From NCBI GenBank assembly GCA_965240325.2, contig OZ251225.1, positions 496,001 through 560,000 on the forward strand: DNA of 64,000 nt, in the 5' to 3' direction. A program made the position numbers and the translations under genes. This DNA comes from Rebecca billardiae RCC1528. Its lineage: Eukaryota > Haptophyta. Shown here one piece after another: positions 21,181 to 30,658 of the stretch (positions are counted from its first letter, which is position 1; the number at the start of each line of letters is the position of its first letter). The notes below the pieces were generated by a model. The model was not told where the DNA came from. It searched no databases and worked only from the letters and a program-made list of their open reading frames with translations.

Positions 21181-22773
21181 ATGGGCGCTGCAGCCCCGAC
21201 GACCTGCATCGCGCTCGCGCTCGCGCTCGCGCTCGCGCTCCAGCCGCCTGGCGTCAGCGCGTGGTCGGCGCCTCGGCCGGCTGCGGCGCGCGCGCGCCTG
21301 CACGCGCCGCTGCTCGACGGCGGCGCGCGCGCCACGCCGGTGCCGCCACTGCCGCCACGGCAGCACAGGCCGCGCGCATCGATCGTGGCGCTCGCGGAGG
21401 TAGCCGAGGCGCTCGGCCCCTTCCTGCCGTCGGATGCGCTCGCGGCCGCGGCCTCCCCGCTCTCGCTAACCGCGTGGGACCCGACCGGCCTCGTGCGCTG
21501 GGGCTGGTGGGCCATCATCGCATGGATGTTTGCCGCGCAGGCCAAGGTGTGCGACGAGTTCTTCGTGCCGGCGATCGAGGCGTGCTGCCGCAAGTTTGCG
21601 ATCCCCGAGGACGTCGCCGGCGCGACGCTGATGGCCTTCGGCTGCAACGGGCCCGAGCTCTTTGTGAACGCGATCTCGATCTTTGTGACGCACTCGGATG
21701 TCGGTGTCGGCACCATCGTCGGCTCGGAGATCTTCAACCTGCTGTGCATCGTCGGCGGCGCGGCGCTGGTGGCGCCGATCGAGCCGCTGCCCATCGAGCG
21801 CAGCTCCTTCACGCGCGACTCCCTCTTCTACGGCCTCGCCGCCGTGCTCCTCGGCGTGGTCGTGTACGACGGGCAGGTGACGCGCGCAGAGTCGCTCGCG
21901 CTCGTGGTGATGGCGGGGATCTACGCGCTCGCCGTCAAGGAGACGGACAGCGTGCTCCGCCGGCTAGGCGTGCAGCGCTGCGCGCCCGGCATGGCCGAGG
22001 CCGAGGCCGAGGCCGAGGCCGAGGCGGACGGCCCGACGCCCTCCGAGTACGCCGAGTGCCGTGTCGTGTGCGGCGTCGCTGTCACCGAGGAGGCGCTCGC
22101 GAGGACCGACTTTGTCTGCGCCGTCGACGCCGAGGCGGCGCGCGCTGAGTCGGGGGAGGAGGATGCGCCGTGGAAGGAGCCGCTGGAGCGCGCCGGGCGG
22201 CTGCTCGAGGCGAGCCTCGGCCCGTTCGGGGCGATGCTCGACGCGACCGTGCCCGACTGCAAGGATGCAACCGCCGAGACGGACGAGAAGTGGCTGCCCG
22301 CCTTTGCCATCTCGATGGGCTGGCTCGCGGTCTGCTCGCTTGCCGTGTGCGTCACCGCCGACCAGCTCACCGTCGACTTCGGGATTCCGAGCGCGGTGAT
22401 CGGGCTGACGGTCGCGGCGGCAGGCACCTCGTTCGCCAACCTCATGTCCTCGCTCATCGAGTCGCGCCGCGGGCGCACCGAGATGGCGGTGGCGAACGCG
22501 CTCGGCTCCAACATCCAGAACGTGTTCCTCGCGCTCGGCGTGCCTTGGGCGCTCTACCTGTGCCTCGTGTCGGAGGGCGGCGCGCCGCTCGCCATCAACG
22601 CCTCGGGCATTGGCGAGGGCGTCGCGATCATGCTGGGCACGCTCGGCGGCTTCGCAGCCCTCACGCTTGCCGGCAACTTCACGCTGAGCAAGGTCGTCGG
22701 CCGTGGCGCCATCGCAGCCTATGGCGCGTACTTGATCTTCACGTGCGCGCCGCTGCTCATGCAGCAGTCGTGA
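21181..22773 (+). CDS. K+-dependent Na+/Ca2+ exchanger-like (CaCA/NCKX) protein with signal/transit-like N-terminus
   Basis: 530 residues with two Na/Ca-exchanger repeats. Alpha-1: CDEFFVPAIE...AGATLMAFGCNGPELFVNAI then GVGTIVGSEIFNLL. Alpha-2: VIGLTVAAAGTSFANLMSSL then VANALGSNIQNVFLALGVPW. Spacing and motifs match the Ca2+/cation antiporter superfamily, nearest to NCKX/SLC24. These exchange Ca2+ for monovalent cations across a membrane through about ten helices. The loop between repeats holds an (EA)n run. The N-terminus has a signal peptide (CIALALALALALQPPGVSA) followed by W and an Arg/Ala/Pro-rich stretch, which resembles a bipartite plastid-targeting leader; plastid or thylakoid location is inference. 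Alpha-1 carries GCNGPEL rather than the usual GSSxPEL, so ion selectivity may differ. The ATG at 21181 includes the leader. Confidence 0.8.
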   Translation: MGAAAPTTCIALALALALALQPPGVSAWSAPRPAAARARLHAPLLDGGARATPVPPLPPRQHRPRASIVALAEVAEALGPFLPSDALAAAASPLSLTAWDPTGLVRWGWWAIIAWMFAAQAKVCDEFFVPAIEACCRKFAIPEDVAGATLMAFGCNGPELFVNAISIFVTHSDVGVGTIVGSEIFNLLCIVGGAALVAPIEPLPIERSSFTRDSLFYGLAAVLLGVVVYDGQVTRAESLALVVMAGIYALAVKETDSVLRRLGVQRCAPGMAEAEAEAEAEADGPTPSEYAECRVVCGVAVTEEALARTDFVCAVDAEAARAESGEEDAPWKEPLERAGRLLEASLGPFGAMLDATVPDCKDATAETDEKWLPAFAISMGWLAVCSLAVCVTADQLTVDFGIPSAVIGLTVAAAGTSFANLMSSLIESRRGRTEMAVANALGSNIQNVFLALGVPWALYLCLVSEGGAPLAINASGIGEGVAIMLGTLGGFAALTLAGNFTLSKVVGRGAIAAYGAYLIFTCAPLLMQQS

Positions 22774-23325
22774 GCTGCTTGGCGCCTGGGCCGTCGGCGT
22801 CTTCGACGTCGCTGGGCGACGGGCGATGCTCGGGTGCCGCGCGCGTGCATACCAGCACGCGGCGTGGCGCATGCTCCCGGGCACCGCGCGTAGGGAGGGG
22901 GGTTGGGCGCTCGGACTCGGCGACATCGCATTGCCGCGGCTCCGCGGTGTCCGGCGGGCACGTTACTGTGCGAGTTGACGACTGACCCGGTCTTTCTGGT
23001 ACGTGTGCTGCCAAGAACTGCTCGAGTACACGTGGGCCCGAGGCGGCACGGCCGCACGGCACCGGTCCGACTCGGCGACCGTGGCACTCCGGGAACAGTT
23101 CAACATGATGGGTACCTGTTTCAGTAGCCGCGTAGTTATCCGGTACTGATCAGCTGGGTCCCGGCCCCGGGGCTCGGCTCCGCGGGCGACACCTCCATCC
23201 GCGGGCCGACCGGGTCCGGGGTAGACTTACCGTAAGCTGTGCTGTGCTGCGTCTCTGATTCTGCTACGGGCTGAATCTGGAGTCGGCAGATAGACGGCAA
23301 ATCGCCGCCGGGTCTTGGGAAAGCG
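22774..23325. other. Spacer, no gene seen
   Basis: GC-rich intergenic sequence between two plus-strand genes. Frames on both strands are short and low-complexity. Presumably the 3' flank of the exchanger and the promoter of the dioxygenase. Confidence 0.4.
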
Positions 23326-24495
23326 ATGGCGGACGAAGAAGCTCCCGCTGCGCACGCCTTCACTCGCGTAGTGCTCACGTCGCCCAAGGGCGCGGTGGTG
23401 TTCCTCGACCTGCTGCCGCAGCTCCAGCGCGAGCTTCGTGAGCAGCTGCGCGCTCCACCCGCTGCTGCGCAGCTGGACGCCCTGCTCTGCCCGCTCGCGG
23501 CCGCGATCGACGACGATGTGACCAGAGGCGACGGCTGTGTGATCCTGCGCGGCATGCCGGTCGAAGACGAGGAGGTGGCGATCGCGGCCACTCGTGCGCT
23601 CTCGTCCGTGATTGGGCATCCAGTCGTGCAGAGCGCCGACCTGGCGGAGACAGTCGGTCGCGTCGAGGCTGTGCGCACAGCCGGCATCAACACGCGGTAC
23701 CGAGGCTACCGCAACACGGATGTCCAGCAGCTGCACACAGACACGCCCGCGCCCAGCCTTGGGATCGATCGGGTGTTCATGCTGTGTGTGCGCGCCGCGC
23801 ACGAGGGGGGCGCGACGCGGCTTGCCAGTGCCGAGCGCGTCGTCTCGCGCCTCAGCCCGCCTGTGCGAGAGCTGTTGTCGGCGCCGGTACCATTTCTCTG
23901 CCGTGACGAGTGGGTGGACGCCTGGGACAACGGGCTTGGACGGCGCAACGCCGCGCCGCTGGTGGGCGCGGATGCGCGCGGGCGCGTGACGCTGGAGTAC
24001 GCCGTGATCCTGCGCAAGAATGTCGAGCACGCCGGCGCCGCGCCCCCCGGCTCACCGCTCGCGTCTGCACTCGACGAGGTGGTCGCGGTGGCAAACGACG
24101 AGAGCACCTTCTTCCGGATCAAGCTCGCCCCTGGCGAGGGCTTCATCGTGGACAATCGCCGTTGGCTGCACGCGCGAGATGCGTTCGACGACGGGCCTGG
24201 CGATGAGGGCCACGACGGGGACGAAGACGAGGCCACGCTCGACCACGCCACTCCGATGGATGGCTCACACGGATCCGGCCTGCGAGCGCGCACCCCAACG
24301 AGCCGACTGCTCCTGCGCGTGTGGATGCGCAGGCGCGTATCTGGAGTTGGCGGCGTCGCCAACTACTTTGCGCACATGGACTGCGACGATGATGGGAGCA
24401 GCTCCAACATCGTTACCGCTGCTCTCGCTGGAACCAGCAGTGGCGGTGACGCGACTACGGCGGCCGTTGCTGATGCCGATATGGCAACAGCCTGA
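23326..24495 (+). CDS. TauD/TfdA-type Fe(II)/2-oxoglutarate-dependent dioxygenase
   Basis: 389 residues. The metal site is visible: QQLHTDTPAPS gives the H-x-D pair, and DNRRWLHARDAF gives the distal His; RLLLRVWMRR downstream supplies an Arg likely to bind 2-oxoglutarate. GCVILRGMPV near residue 65 and LCVRAAHEGGATRLAS after the HxD motif are typical of the TauD/gamma-butyrobetaine hydroxylase fold. The family hydroxylates small substrates or cleaves taurine; the substrate here cannot be told. An acidic insert (DDGPGDEGHDGDEDEA) between the distal His and the Arg, and a Ser/Thr/Ala-rich tail, are additions. No signal peptide is evident. The ATG at 23326 is the first in frame. Confidence 0.8.
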   Translation: MADEEAPAAHAFTRVVLTSPKGAVVFLDLLPQLQRELREQLRAPPAAAQLDALLCPLAAAIDDDVTRGDGCVILRGMPVEDEEVAIAATRALSSVIGHPVVQSADLAETVGRVEAVRTAGINTRYRGYRNTDVQQLHTDTPAPSLGIDRVFMLCVRAAHEGGATRLASAERVVSRLSPPVRELLSAPVPFLCRDEWVDAWDNGLGRRNAAPLVGADARGRVTLEYAVILRKNVEHAGAAPPGSPLASALDEVVAVANDESTFFRIKLAPGEGFIVDNRRWLHARDAFDDGPGDEGHDGDEDEATLDHATPMDGSHGSGLRARTPTSRLLLRVWMRRRVSGVGGVANYFAHMDCDDDGSSSNIVTAALAGTSSGGDATTAAVADADMATA

Positions 24496-24713
24496 TGAAC
24501 AGCAGCGATGCGGGCACTGCCAGTGCCACTGCCAACTCTGCCAAGGGCAAGTGCCAGCATGCTGACGATGTGCTGACGATGTCGAGAAGATGATGAGTCT
24601 CAGCAGACGGCTCTAGCAGCTCGATCTCTCTCGTCGATCTATGTAGATATACATCGACTGAGTCGGCTGACGACGCGTCACCGTGATCGGTGCGCCTGAG
24701 CAAGGCGCGCCGA

Positions 24714-25709
24714 TCACGAACCGTGCCACTGCGTGCTTATGACAACGCCAGGTGGTGAATGTTGACTTCTCGTCCGCTCGTCAGACTGCTGCTGCAACCT
24801 CGTCGGTCTGCTACCCATAGGCTGGTTGCTGCTGCCATCGCCAAGCAGTGGCGGAGCCATCATCGCCTTCACGCGTGCGCACACCGCGAATGTGATCGCG
24901 TTCACCGGCGCCGCGCGCAGCAGGCACGTGCCAATCCCTCGCCAGAAGTAGGAGAGCCCGTGCTGCGCGTGGAGGGTGCCGACCACGCCGAGGAGCGAGC
25001 GCTCGGGGCCTCGTGCGCCGAGCGGCAGAGCCTGCACGCGCGACTTGACGGTGTCCAACGGATAGGCAACCAACCACGCCAGAACACCCGACGCCGCGCC
25101 GGCGATCAACGTGCCCGCGTCGCCGCGCAGCAGCGGAAGCCGCGCCTTGAGCTCTGTCTCGACGCGCTGGAAGGCGAGGAAGAACACGCCGTACTTGGGC
25201 GCCTCGCAGAGGAGTGTGGCCGCAAGCCCGCGGTACGCGCCGGCCAGGCCTTCGCGCTCGACGATGAGCCGCATGCAGTGCCATCCATCGCGGTAAATGC
25301 CCGCGGCCGAGCGCGCGCGGTCCACCTGCATCTGGCACTTCACGAGCTCGACTGGCACGGTCGTACTCGCGCTCAGCGCTCCGGCGTACGCACCCGAGAG
25401 GAAAGTGATTGCGTCCTGGTTGCGCACCCGGCCTTTAAGGAGCGCTCGGCCGTGTGCCTGGCCACCAAAGAGAAGTGCAGTCATGGCGAACCCGTTGAGG
25501 ACCGGCGGTGTGGCCCCGCGGTACAGGCCCCTCACGCCCTCCTCAACGACCGTCCTCCGAAGGCAATCGAGCGGGCCTGTGTACGCCTGGTGGTGCATCG
25601 TCTGCAGTCGTACCTTGACAAAGTCCAGAGGGTAGCCGAAAAACACGCCCGTCCCGCCGCCGATGCCGCCGGCGAGCAGCTCGGCACAGATCGACGCATC
25701 GGCGCTCAT
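24714..25709 (-). CDS. Mitochondrial carrier family (SLC25) protein
   Basis: 331 residues starting MSADASICAELLAGGIGGG at 25709. Three ~100-residue repeats each hold the carrier signature: YPLDFVKVRLQ, VPVELVKCQMQ and YPLDTVKSRVQ, with matching G-x-x-x-LYRG / AYRGLAATLL / YFWRGIGTCLL segments. By family knowledge this is a six-helix inner-mitochondrial-membrane solute transporter. The first repeat (AYTGPLDCLRRTVVEEGVRGLYRG) is closest in my judgement to carnitine/acylcarnitine and basic amino acid carriers, but the substrate is not certain. The second signature has VPVE rather than YPxD/E. A Ser/Gln/Arg-rich tail extends beyond repeat 3. In-frame sequence upstream to 26273 is inverted-repeat DNA and is not included. 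Confidence 0.85.
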   Translation of the reverse strand: MSADASICAELLAGGIGGGTGVFFGYPLDFVKVRLQTMHHQAYTGPLDCLRRTVVEEGVRGLYRGATPPVLNGFAMTALLFGGQAHGRALLKGRVRNQDAITFLSGAYAGALSASTTVPVELVKCQMQVDRARSAAGIYRDGWHCMRLIVEREGLAGAYRGLAATLLCEAPKYGVFFLAFQRVETELKARLPLLRGDAGTLIAGAASGVLAWLVAYPLDTVKSRVQALPLGARGPERSLLGVVGTLHAQHGLSYFWRGIGTCLLRAAPVNAITFAVCARVKAMMAPPLLGDGSSNQPMGSRPTRLQQQSDERTRSQHSPPGVVISTQWHGS

Positions 25710-25822
25710 GCGGCGTCGAGGCGGGAAGGTAGCCCGCCAAGCGTCACGGACGCGGTCGGGCGCCACCGCCCGCTCAGATTCTCGCCGGCCTTCCGAGTTC
25801 GTCAAGTTTTCAAGAGTTGTGG

Positions 25823-26225
25823 CAAGGGAGTCAAGGGTGCCCGCGCCCCAGTGGCGCGCTCGCCGGATGTGAGGATACACCTTTTTGCCCGCGGCCTGCG
25901 GCGGGCGGCGGCGAGGGCGTGCTCCGCTGGCGGGGCGAGCGCACGGGGCACGGCGCTGCGGGCGCGGATGTGCCCGCGAAGCCGGCGCGTGCAGACGGGC
26001 TGTTGCGGGAGAGTATTCGGCGCCCTCCTGCGCCGCGCGACTTGCGCCACGCCTCTTTCGCCTCGGCCCAGAGCAGCGCGCACGCACGCGCCGCCTCAAG
26101 GCCAGCCTTGCCGCGCCGCAGCCGGCCGCGCGCGCGCCGTGCGCGGCGCGGTCGGGAAGGAACGGGCGCTGCTGCCGGGCGAGATGGCAAAGGCATATGC
26201 GCACGCCATGCCGCCCCGCGGCGCC
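25823..26225. repeat. 403-bp inverted repeat, left arm
   Basis: Reverse complement of 26527-26929 with one substitution seen (CGGCCCAGAG here versus CGGCTCAGAG in the inverse of the right arm). It lies 114 bp upstream of the carrier start. All frames stay open over long distances but the translations are Arg/Ala-rich with no domain. Confidence 0.9.
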
Positions 26226-26526
26226 TTGATGAGCGTGTCGTCGGTCTGTTTGCATGCCTCTTCGACTTGTCAAATGGTGTGCACGGCTGCGCGGTCGTGA
26301 CCCTTGTCGGGACGATCATTGAGACACAGAACAGTGCCAGACGGGCACGCGGGCTACTCTTACATGCATGTTCATCACCGCGTGTTCATGTAGAAGTGCT
26401 GGGTGCGACGCTTTCCTCGCGCTGATGCTCTTTCATCATCTTCTGCGAGCTCAGGTCTGGCTTCGTGCACGACAAGTGATCAGCACTCGTCAACAGCTGT
26501 GCGGATCCGTTCTCGTGCTCTTTCGC
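26226..26526. other. 301-bp spacer between inverted-repeat arms
   Basis: Unique, less GC-rich sequence separating the two arms. No gene or obvious motif seen. The arms plus spacer would form a very long hairpin if single-stranded or transcribed. Confidence 0.6.
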
Positions 26527-26929
26527 GGCGCCGCGGGGCGGCATGGCGTGCGCATATGCCTTTGCCATCTCGCCCGGCAGCAGCGCCCGTTCCTTCCCGA
26601 CCGCGCCGCGCACGGCGCGCGCGCGGCCGGCTGCGGCGCGGCAAGGCTGGCCTTGAGGCGGCGCGTGCGTGCGCGCTGCTCTGAGCCGAGGCGAAAGAGG
26701 CGTGGCGCAAGTCGCGCGGCGCAGGAGGGCGCCGAATACTCTCCCGCAACAGCCCGTCTGCACGCGCCGGCTTCGCGGGCACATCCGCGCCCGCAGCGCC
26801 GTGCCCCGTGCGCTCGCCCCGCCAGCGGAGCACGCCCTCGCCGCCGCCCGCCGCAGGCCGCGGGCAAAAAGGTGTATCCTCACATCCGGCGAGCGCGCCA
26901 CTGGGGCGCGGGCACCCTTGACTCCCTTG
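26527..26929. repeat. 403-bp inverted repeat, right arm
   Basis: Near-perfect inverse of 25823-26225. It ends 100 bp upstream of the BART-START gene. Its placement between two divergent genes makes it either a recent inverted duplication, a transposable element remnant, or an assembly artefact. Confidence 0.9.
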
Positions 26930-27028
26930 GTTGTGGCCGGGTGGTCGCCCCGGCCAGGCTGGGCTTCCTCGGCCGACGAAAGACCCCGGCCGACGGAACC
27001 CCCGCGACGCCCGCACTTCCTGGGTGAC

Positions 27029-28141
27029 ATGGCGCCGGCAACGCTTTCGGAAGAGCAGGCGGTGGAGGTGCGCAAGTGGCTGACCACGATCGGGTCCATG
27101 CTCCAGTCCAGTGCCTTCAAGGACTGGAACACCGCGTTCCTCGTGGAACACTGCGCGTCGTTTGAGGACGCCGATGAGAACAAGCTCGAGCACACCCAGC
27201 TGCACGCAAAGTACCAGGAGGAAGTCGAGAGCAAAATTTCCGCAGCCGTGCAGGGCACTGACGTGGACCTGGAGGCGCTCATGACGCGACTCCCCGCGTA
27301 CATGGAGCGCGCGAAGACTGACGAGGAGATGATGGACTCTGCCGTGCACGAGACCATCGACACGCTCACGTCGCTCTCCGACTTTGAGTCCTTCAAGGCA
27401 GCCATGCTGGTGACCAAGCGTGAGGGCAGTGGCACGGGCCTCGAGATGAAGTCGGGCAATTTCGACAGCGTCAGCGCGGACGAGCACGAAATGGCGCACC
27501 TCGTCGCGTTCGCACAGGCCATGGACGCCGAGACCGAGGGCTGGACTGAGCTCGTCAAGAAGCCGTGGATGGTCATGTCCAAGCGGCCGGCGCCACCGCC
27601 CTCGGAGAAGACCCACATCATCGCACGCTACGTCGTCGACTTTGATCTCGGCGTGGACGACGTGACGCGTGTCTTTGCCGACTACAGCGTGGCGCGCAAG
27701 GCCTGGGACGAGACCGTCGTCGCGAGCGAGGTGGTGCACACGTTCCCGGAGCCCGCGAGCGGAGGCAGCGACATCGTCCATCGCATCTCGTTCAAGGTGC
27801 CCTATCTGGTGCGCCTGACCGGCTGGCCCGATAAGATCGTCCTGCGCTGCATGTCCATGAAGGACCAGCCAAAGGTCGGGGAGTGGACCGTTGTCTGCTG
27901 CGCCTGGGACGAGGCCAAAAACGCCATGGATCCGGAGAACACGTTCTTCCAGACCGCCCTGGGGATCGTGCGCCCGAGCGCCGACGACCCGGCGCGCTCT
28001 CGGTACACGGGCCTGGAGAAGATGGGTATGGCGAAAGTGCCGAATTGGCTCATGAGCTGGATGGCTGGGGCGTTCGCGCCAAAGCTCATGATGGGATACG
28101 TCGACAAGTACAAGCGCAACGTCCTCGGCAAGAAGCCTTAG
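27029..28141 (+). CDS. BART (ARL2-binding) - START lipid-transfer fusion protein
   Basis: 370 residues from the ATG at 27029. Residues ~10-145 match the BART domain of ARL2BP/CFAP36: AFLVEHCASFEDADENKLEH, then YQEEVESKI, a TSLSDFESFKAAML helix and GTGLEMKSG, in the family's order. Residues ~165-365 look like a START/Bet v1-like lipid-binding domain: GWTELVKKP, ARYVVDFDLGVDDVTRVFAD, ARKAWDETVV, and the C-terminal helix VPNWLMSWMAGAFAPKLMMG. By family knowledge BART domains bind ARL2/ARL3 GTPases, which traffic lipidated cargo to cilia and mitochondria, while START domains carry lipids. A GTPase-regulated lipid carrier is a reasonable inference. No signal peptide or membrane segment is seen. 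In-frame sequence upstream of 27029 is the inverted-repeat arm. Confidence 0.75.
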   Translation: MAPATLSEEQAVEVRKWLTTIGSMLQSSAFKDWNTAFLVEHCASFEDADENKLEHTQLHAKYQEEVESKISAAVQGTDVDLEALMTRLPAYMERAKTDEEMMDSAVHETIDTLTSLSDFESFKAAMLVTKREGSGTGLEMKSGNFDSVSADEHEMAHLVAFAQAMDAETEGWTELVKKPWMVMSKRPAPPPSEKTHIIARYVVDFDLGVDDVTRVFADYSVARKAWDETVVASEVVHTFPEPASGGSDIVHRISFKVPYLVRLTGWPDKIVLRCMSMKDQPKVGEWTVVCCAWDEAKNAMDPENTFFQTALGIVRPSADDPARSRYTGLEKMGMAKVPNWLMSWMAGAFAPKLMMGYVDKYKRNVLGKKP

Positions 28142-28436
28142 TCTGCGCGCTATAGTCTGCTAGGCCGCCGCGGACTAGACCGACGCCGGTTGTCGGGTTG
28201 ACGCGCGCGCCGACGTCGATGGGCCGTGGCTGGCTGCCGGGGCGCGACGGGGGGAAGCCTGCTAATGATGACTCTAAGGTCGACTGCTCCGGGCGGCGAT
28301 ATACTACGACGCTGCAGCAGTGAATCATCGCAGCTCCTGGCTTCGATTACAATAATAATAGCTTGGTTATTCAGGCGGACCAGGCCCGCCAGGCGGTCCG
28401 CCCGGCTCGCGGTGCCCAGGCCCAGCCCGCTCGTAT

Positions 28437-28610
28437 ACTCATTCTATGATTTAACGACACAGGTAGGACGACGCGGGTCTCCTGATTCGTCGGCGGCAGT
28501 GCCCGATCGTCGACACGAAGTCTTAGTCGGCGTTGGTCGGGCAGAGCATAGCCTGCACCGCGATCGGATTGAATGGCGGGATTGCTTGAGCGCGGCCTTG
28601 AGCTGCTGGA
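28437..28610. repeat. Dispersed repeat, copy B
   Basis: Matches 18079-18231 over its full length with several indels (for example an extra TTAG after CGACACGAAGTC and GGGATT before GCTTGAGCG). Same orientation as copy A, about 10.4 kb away. Confidence 0.7.
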
Positions 28611-30658
28611 ACTGACCATAACGGATTATTTATGGCCCGCGGTGCAGGGCGGAGCGCGCAGCGTGGAGCCCGCACCAGCGGGCCCGAACCACGTTTCAAA
28701 AAGATCTTTGATCAAGAAAAAAGGGACGGGGGGCGGCGGAAAAAAAGGGACGGGGGGCGATTTTTAGGGCTGGCGGAGACCGAGTTTCGAGTTTTTGAGA
28801 TCGCATTGAGAGGTCTATCAGGCCAAAAAAAACCGCGCCCAGCTGATTCCCTTAAGTAAAGTGCGATCTGGACGTCAGCTGGACGTGACATTAGTGTAAC
28901 GGTTCGTTACGAGCGAATCGTACTCGTCTTCCCGGATCGCGTGACGTCCGGACTGGGCCACATCCGGATCGTCGGAGGTGACGTGCCCCGGCACGATGGG
29001 CGATGGCGGATATGCGGGACGGCGCCTGCACGTGCCTCCGGACCCGCCTCCCGCTTGCTGCTCACGCAGTCAGCTGCGACCGTGGCGCATGATCGCAGAA
29101 GCAGTGCCGGCAGTACGGCCTGCATCAGCTAGTGCCGCGCCGTCGTGGCGCGCGCGGTACGGTTGCGCGTTTGCAGCGCTCGCAGCTCGGCGACGGCACG
29201 CGCGTGCGGCTCAGGTGTGTCAAATGCGGTCTCGTCGGCGCGCTTTCGCCTGCCACCTCGTGCACCCGTGCCGCCAGTTTCATCGTCTTCATGAGGACTG
29301 CTGCTGCTGTCGCCGCCATCGTCCGCCCAGTGGGGATGCGGGGGAATTTTTTTCATGCCGCGTTCACGGCTAGTGGGCCTGTTTTATTTCTACCAGATTC
29401 CATTTACTATGTCACGGCGACAAACCCGTGCCCGCCAGTGGGAATCGGTGTCACGCCCCGTTGGATGTACCTCTCACGGCCGATGGCGGCCTCCACGTGG
29501 TGAGGAATGCGATTCGTGCACTCCTCGGTGACCGGTGAGTGCACGAATCCAGTTGCGGCGCTCGTCCGCCTCGTCGTCGTCGCACACGAGGTACATCCAA
29601 CACCATGGGTCGGATCGCAGAACTCTCCGCGCGCTCGCGCTCGCGCGGCGAGGCACTGGCAGGCTTGTTCTTCATCTTGGCCAAGGCTGCAGCCTGCCAG
29701 ATGCGCGAGAACGCGTGTGCATGCCTTTCCGCGCGTCATGAGTGCGCGTTGCACGCATCCTATCGTAGTCTACGCCGACGAGGCCTGAGCATCCACGTCA
29801 ACCAGCCTGCCACGATCACGTTCAAATGCAGGCGGCAAGCTGCATGCGAGCGGCACGCAACGGAAGCATCTCAAGCCCGACAAAGTAGTGGCGGAGGAGC
29901 TTGTAGAGCTGGTGGCGATTGCAGTCTATCTGTTCATCACCTGTTCAGAGTCGCCAACTGACACGGGCGCGACGTAGCCAAGGTAGAGTGCCTGCAGCTT
30001 GCAGCAAGCCCGCAGCTGCCACCTCGGCGACGATCGTCACACAACCGTGCGCCGCGACTGACCCCTGTGTCAGGGCGAAGCACCAGGAAAGGCTAAGCAG
30101 CATGCCATGGCAACATCTTTCGCTACAGGTCAGCGCGCTAGTACGAGAATGCGCCAACGACGTGCCATCAGTACTCCGCAATCGCGCCGGCACCGCACAT
30201 GCGGGCAAGCAGCCGCCATTTTGCCGCGTTTTGGCGGATGTCGCCGTTGGGCTCTCGTAGAATTAAAACAGGCCAGTGACGGTTCGCCGGCCGGCCGCCG
30301 GACTCGCCGCGGGCGCAGGCGCAGAGCCAGGCGCCCGGCAGCAGACCCGGGACGGATACTCGTAGTACTTGTGGTGAGTACTTAATCGTAAGCTGGCTGC
30401 TAGCAGACACCGATCACGCATGTGCGATGCTTTCAGTCTCAGACGAGTGGCGGCCTACTAGCCGGCGATCGACGCGGCAGCCAACTTTTCCGAGTGCCAC
30501 GGCAGTGATTGCCACATTTGCCTTTGATCGGTGAGAACTGCGGCTTCGCAGCCTCGCTTGAAGACGCTTCCCTCGCATGAATGCACAGCGCCTCCCTGCC
30601 GATGAATCCTCACCACGCTTTCTAATCTCTTGCAATGAGACTGGGCGGCGAAGCCATT
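28611..30658. other. ~2-kb stretch without a convincing gene
   Basis: Begins with purine runs and homopolymers (28700-28860). A 13-bp inverted repeat lies at 29511-29549. A minus-strand frame near 29480-29600 contains DPWCWMYLVCDDDEADERRN and might be an exon fragment, but I recognise no family. Other frames are short and Arg/Ala-rich. Confidence 0.4.
29511..29549. repeat. Short inverted repeat (13-bp arms, 13-nt loop)
   Basis: GATTCGTGCACTC at 29511-29523 pairs with GAGTGCACGAATC at 29537-29549. It could be a hairpin or protein-binding palindrome; no gene-associated role is evident. Confidence 0.6.

Noticed and set aside
25823-26929. Long open frames within the inverted-repeat arms as genes
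   Set aside because: Translations are Arg/Ala/Pro-rich in both strands and inverted copies, with no domain; they are compositional.
29125-30410. Several short frames in the 28.6-30.6 kb stretch as genes
   Set aside because: All are under 150 codons, overlap on both strands and lack recognisable motifs; only the DPWCWMYLV piece near 29480-29600 was worth noting.
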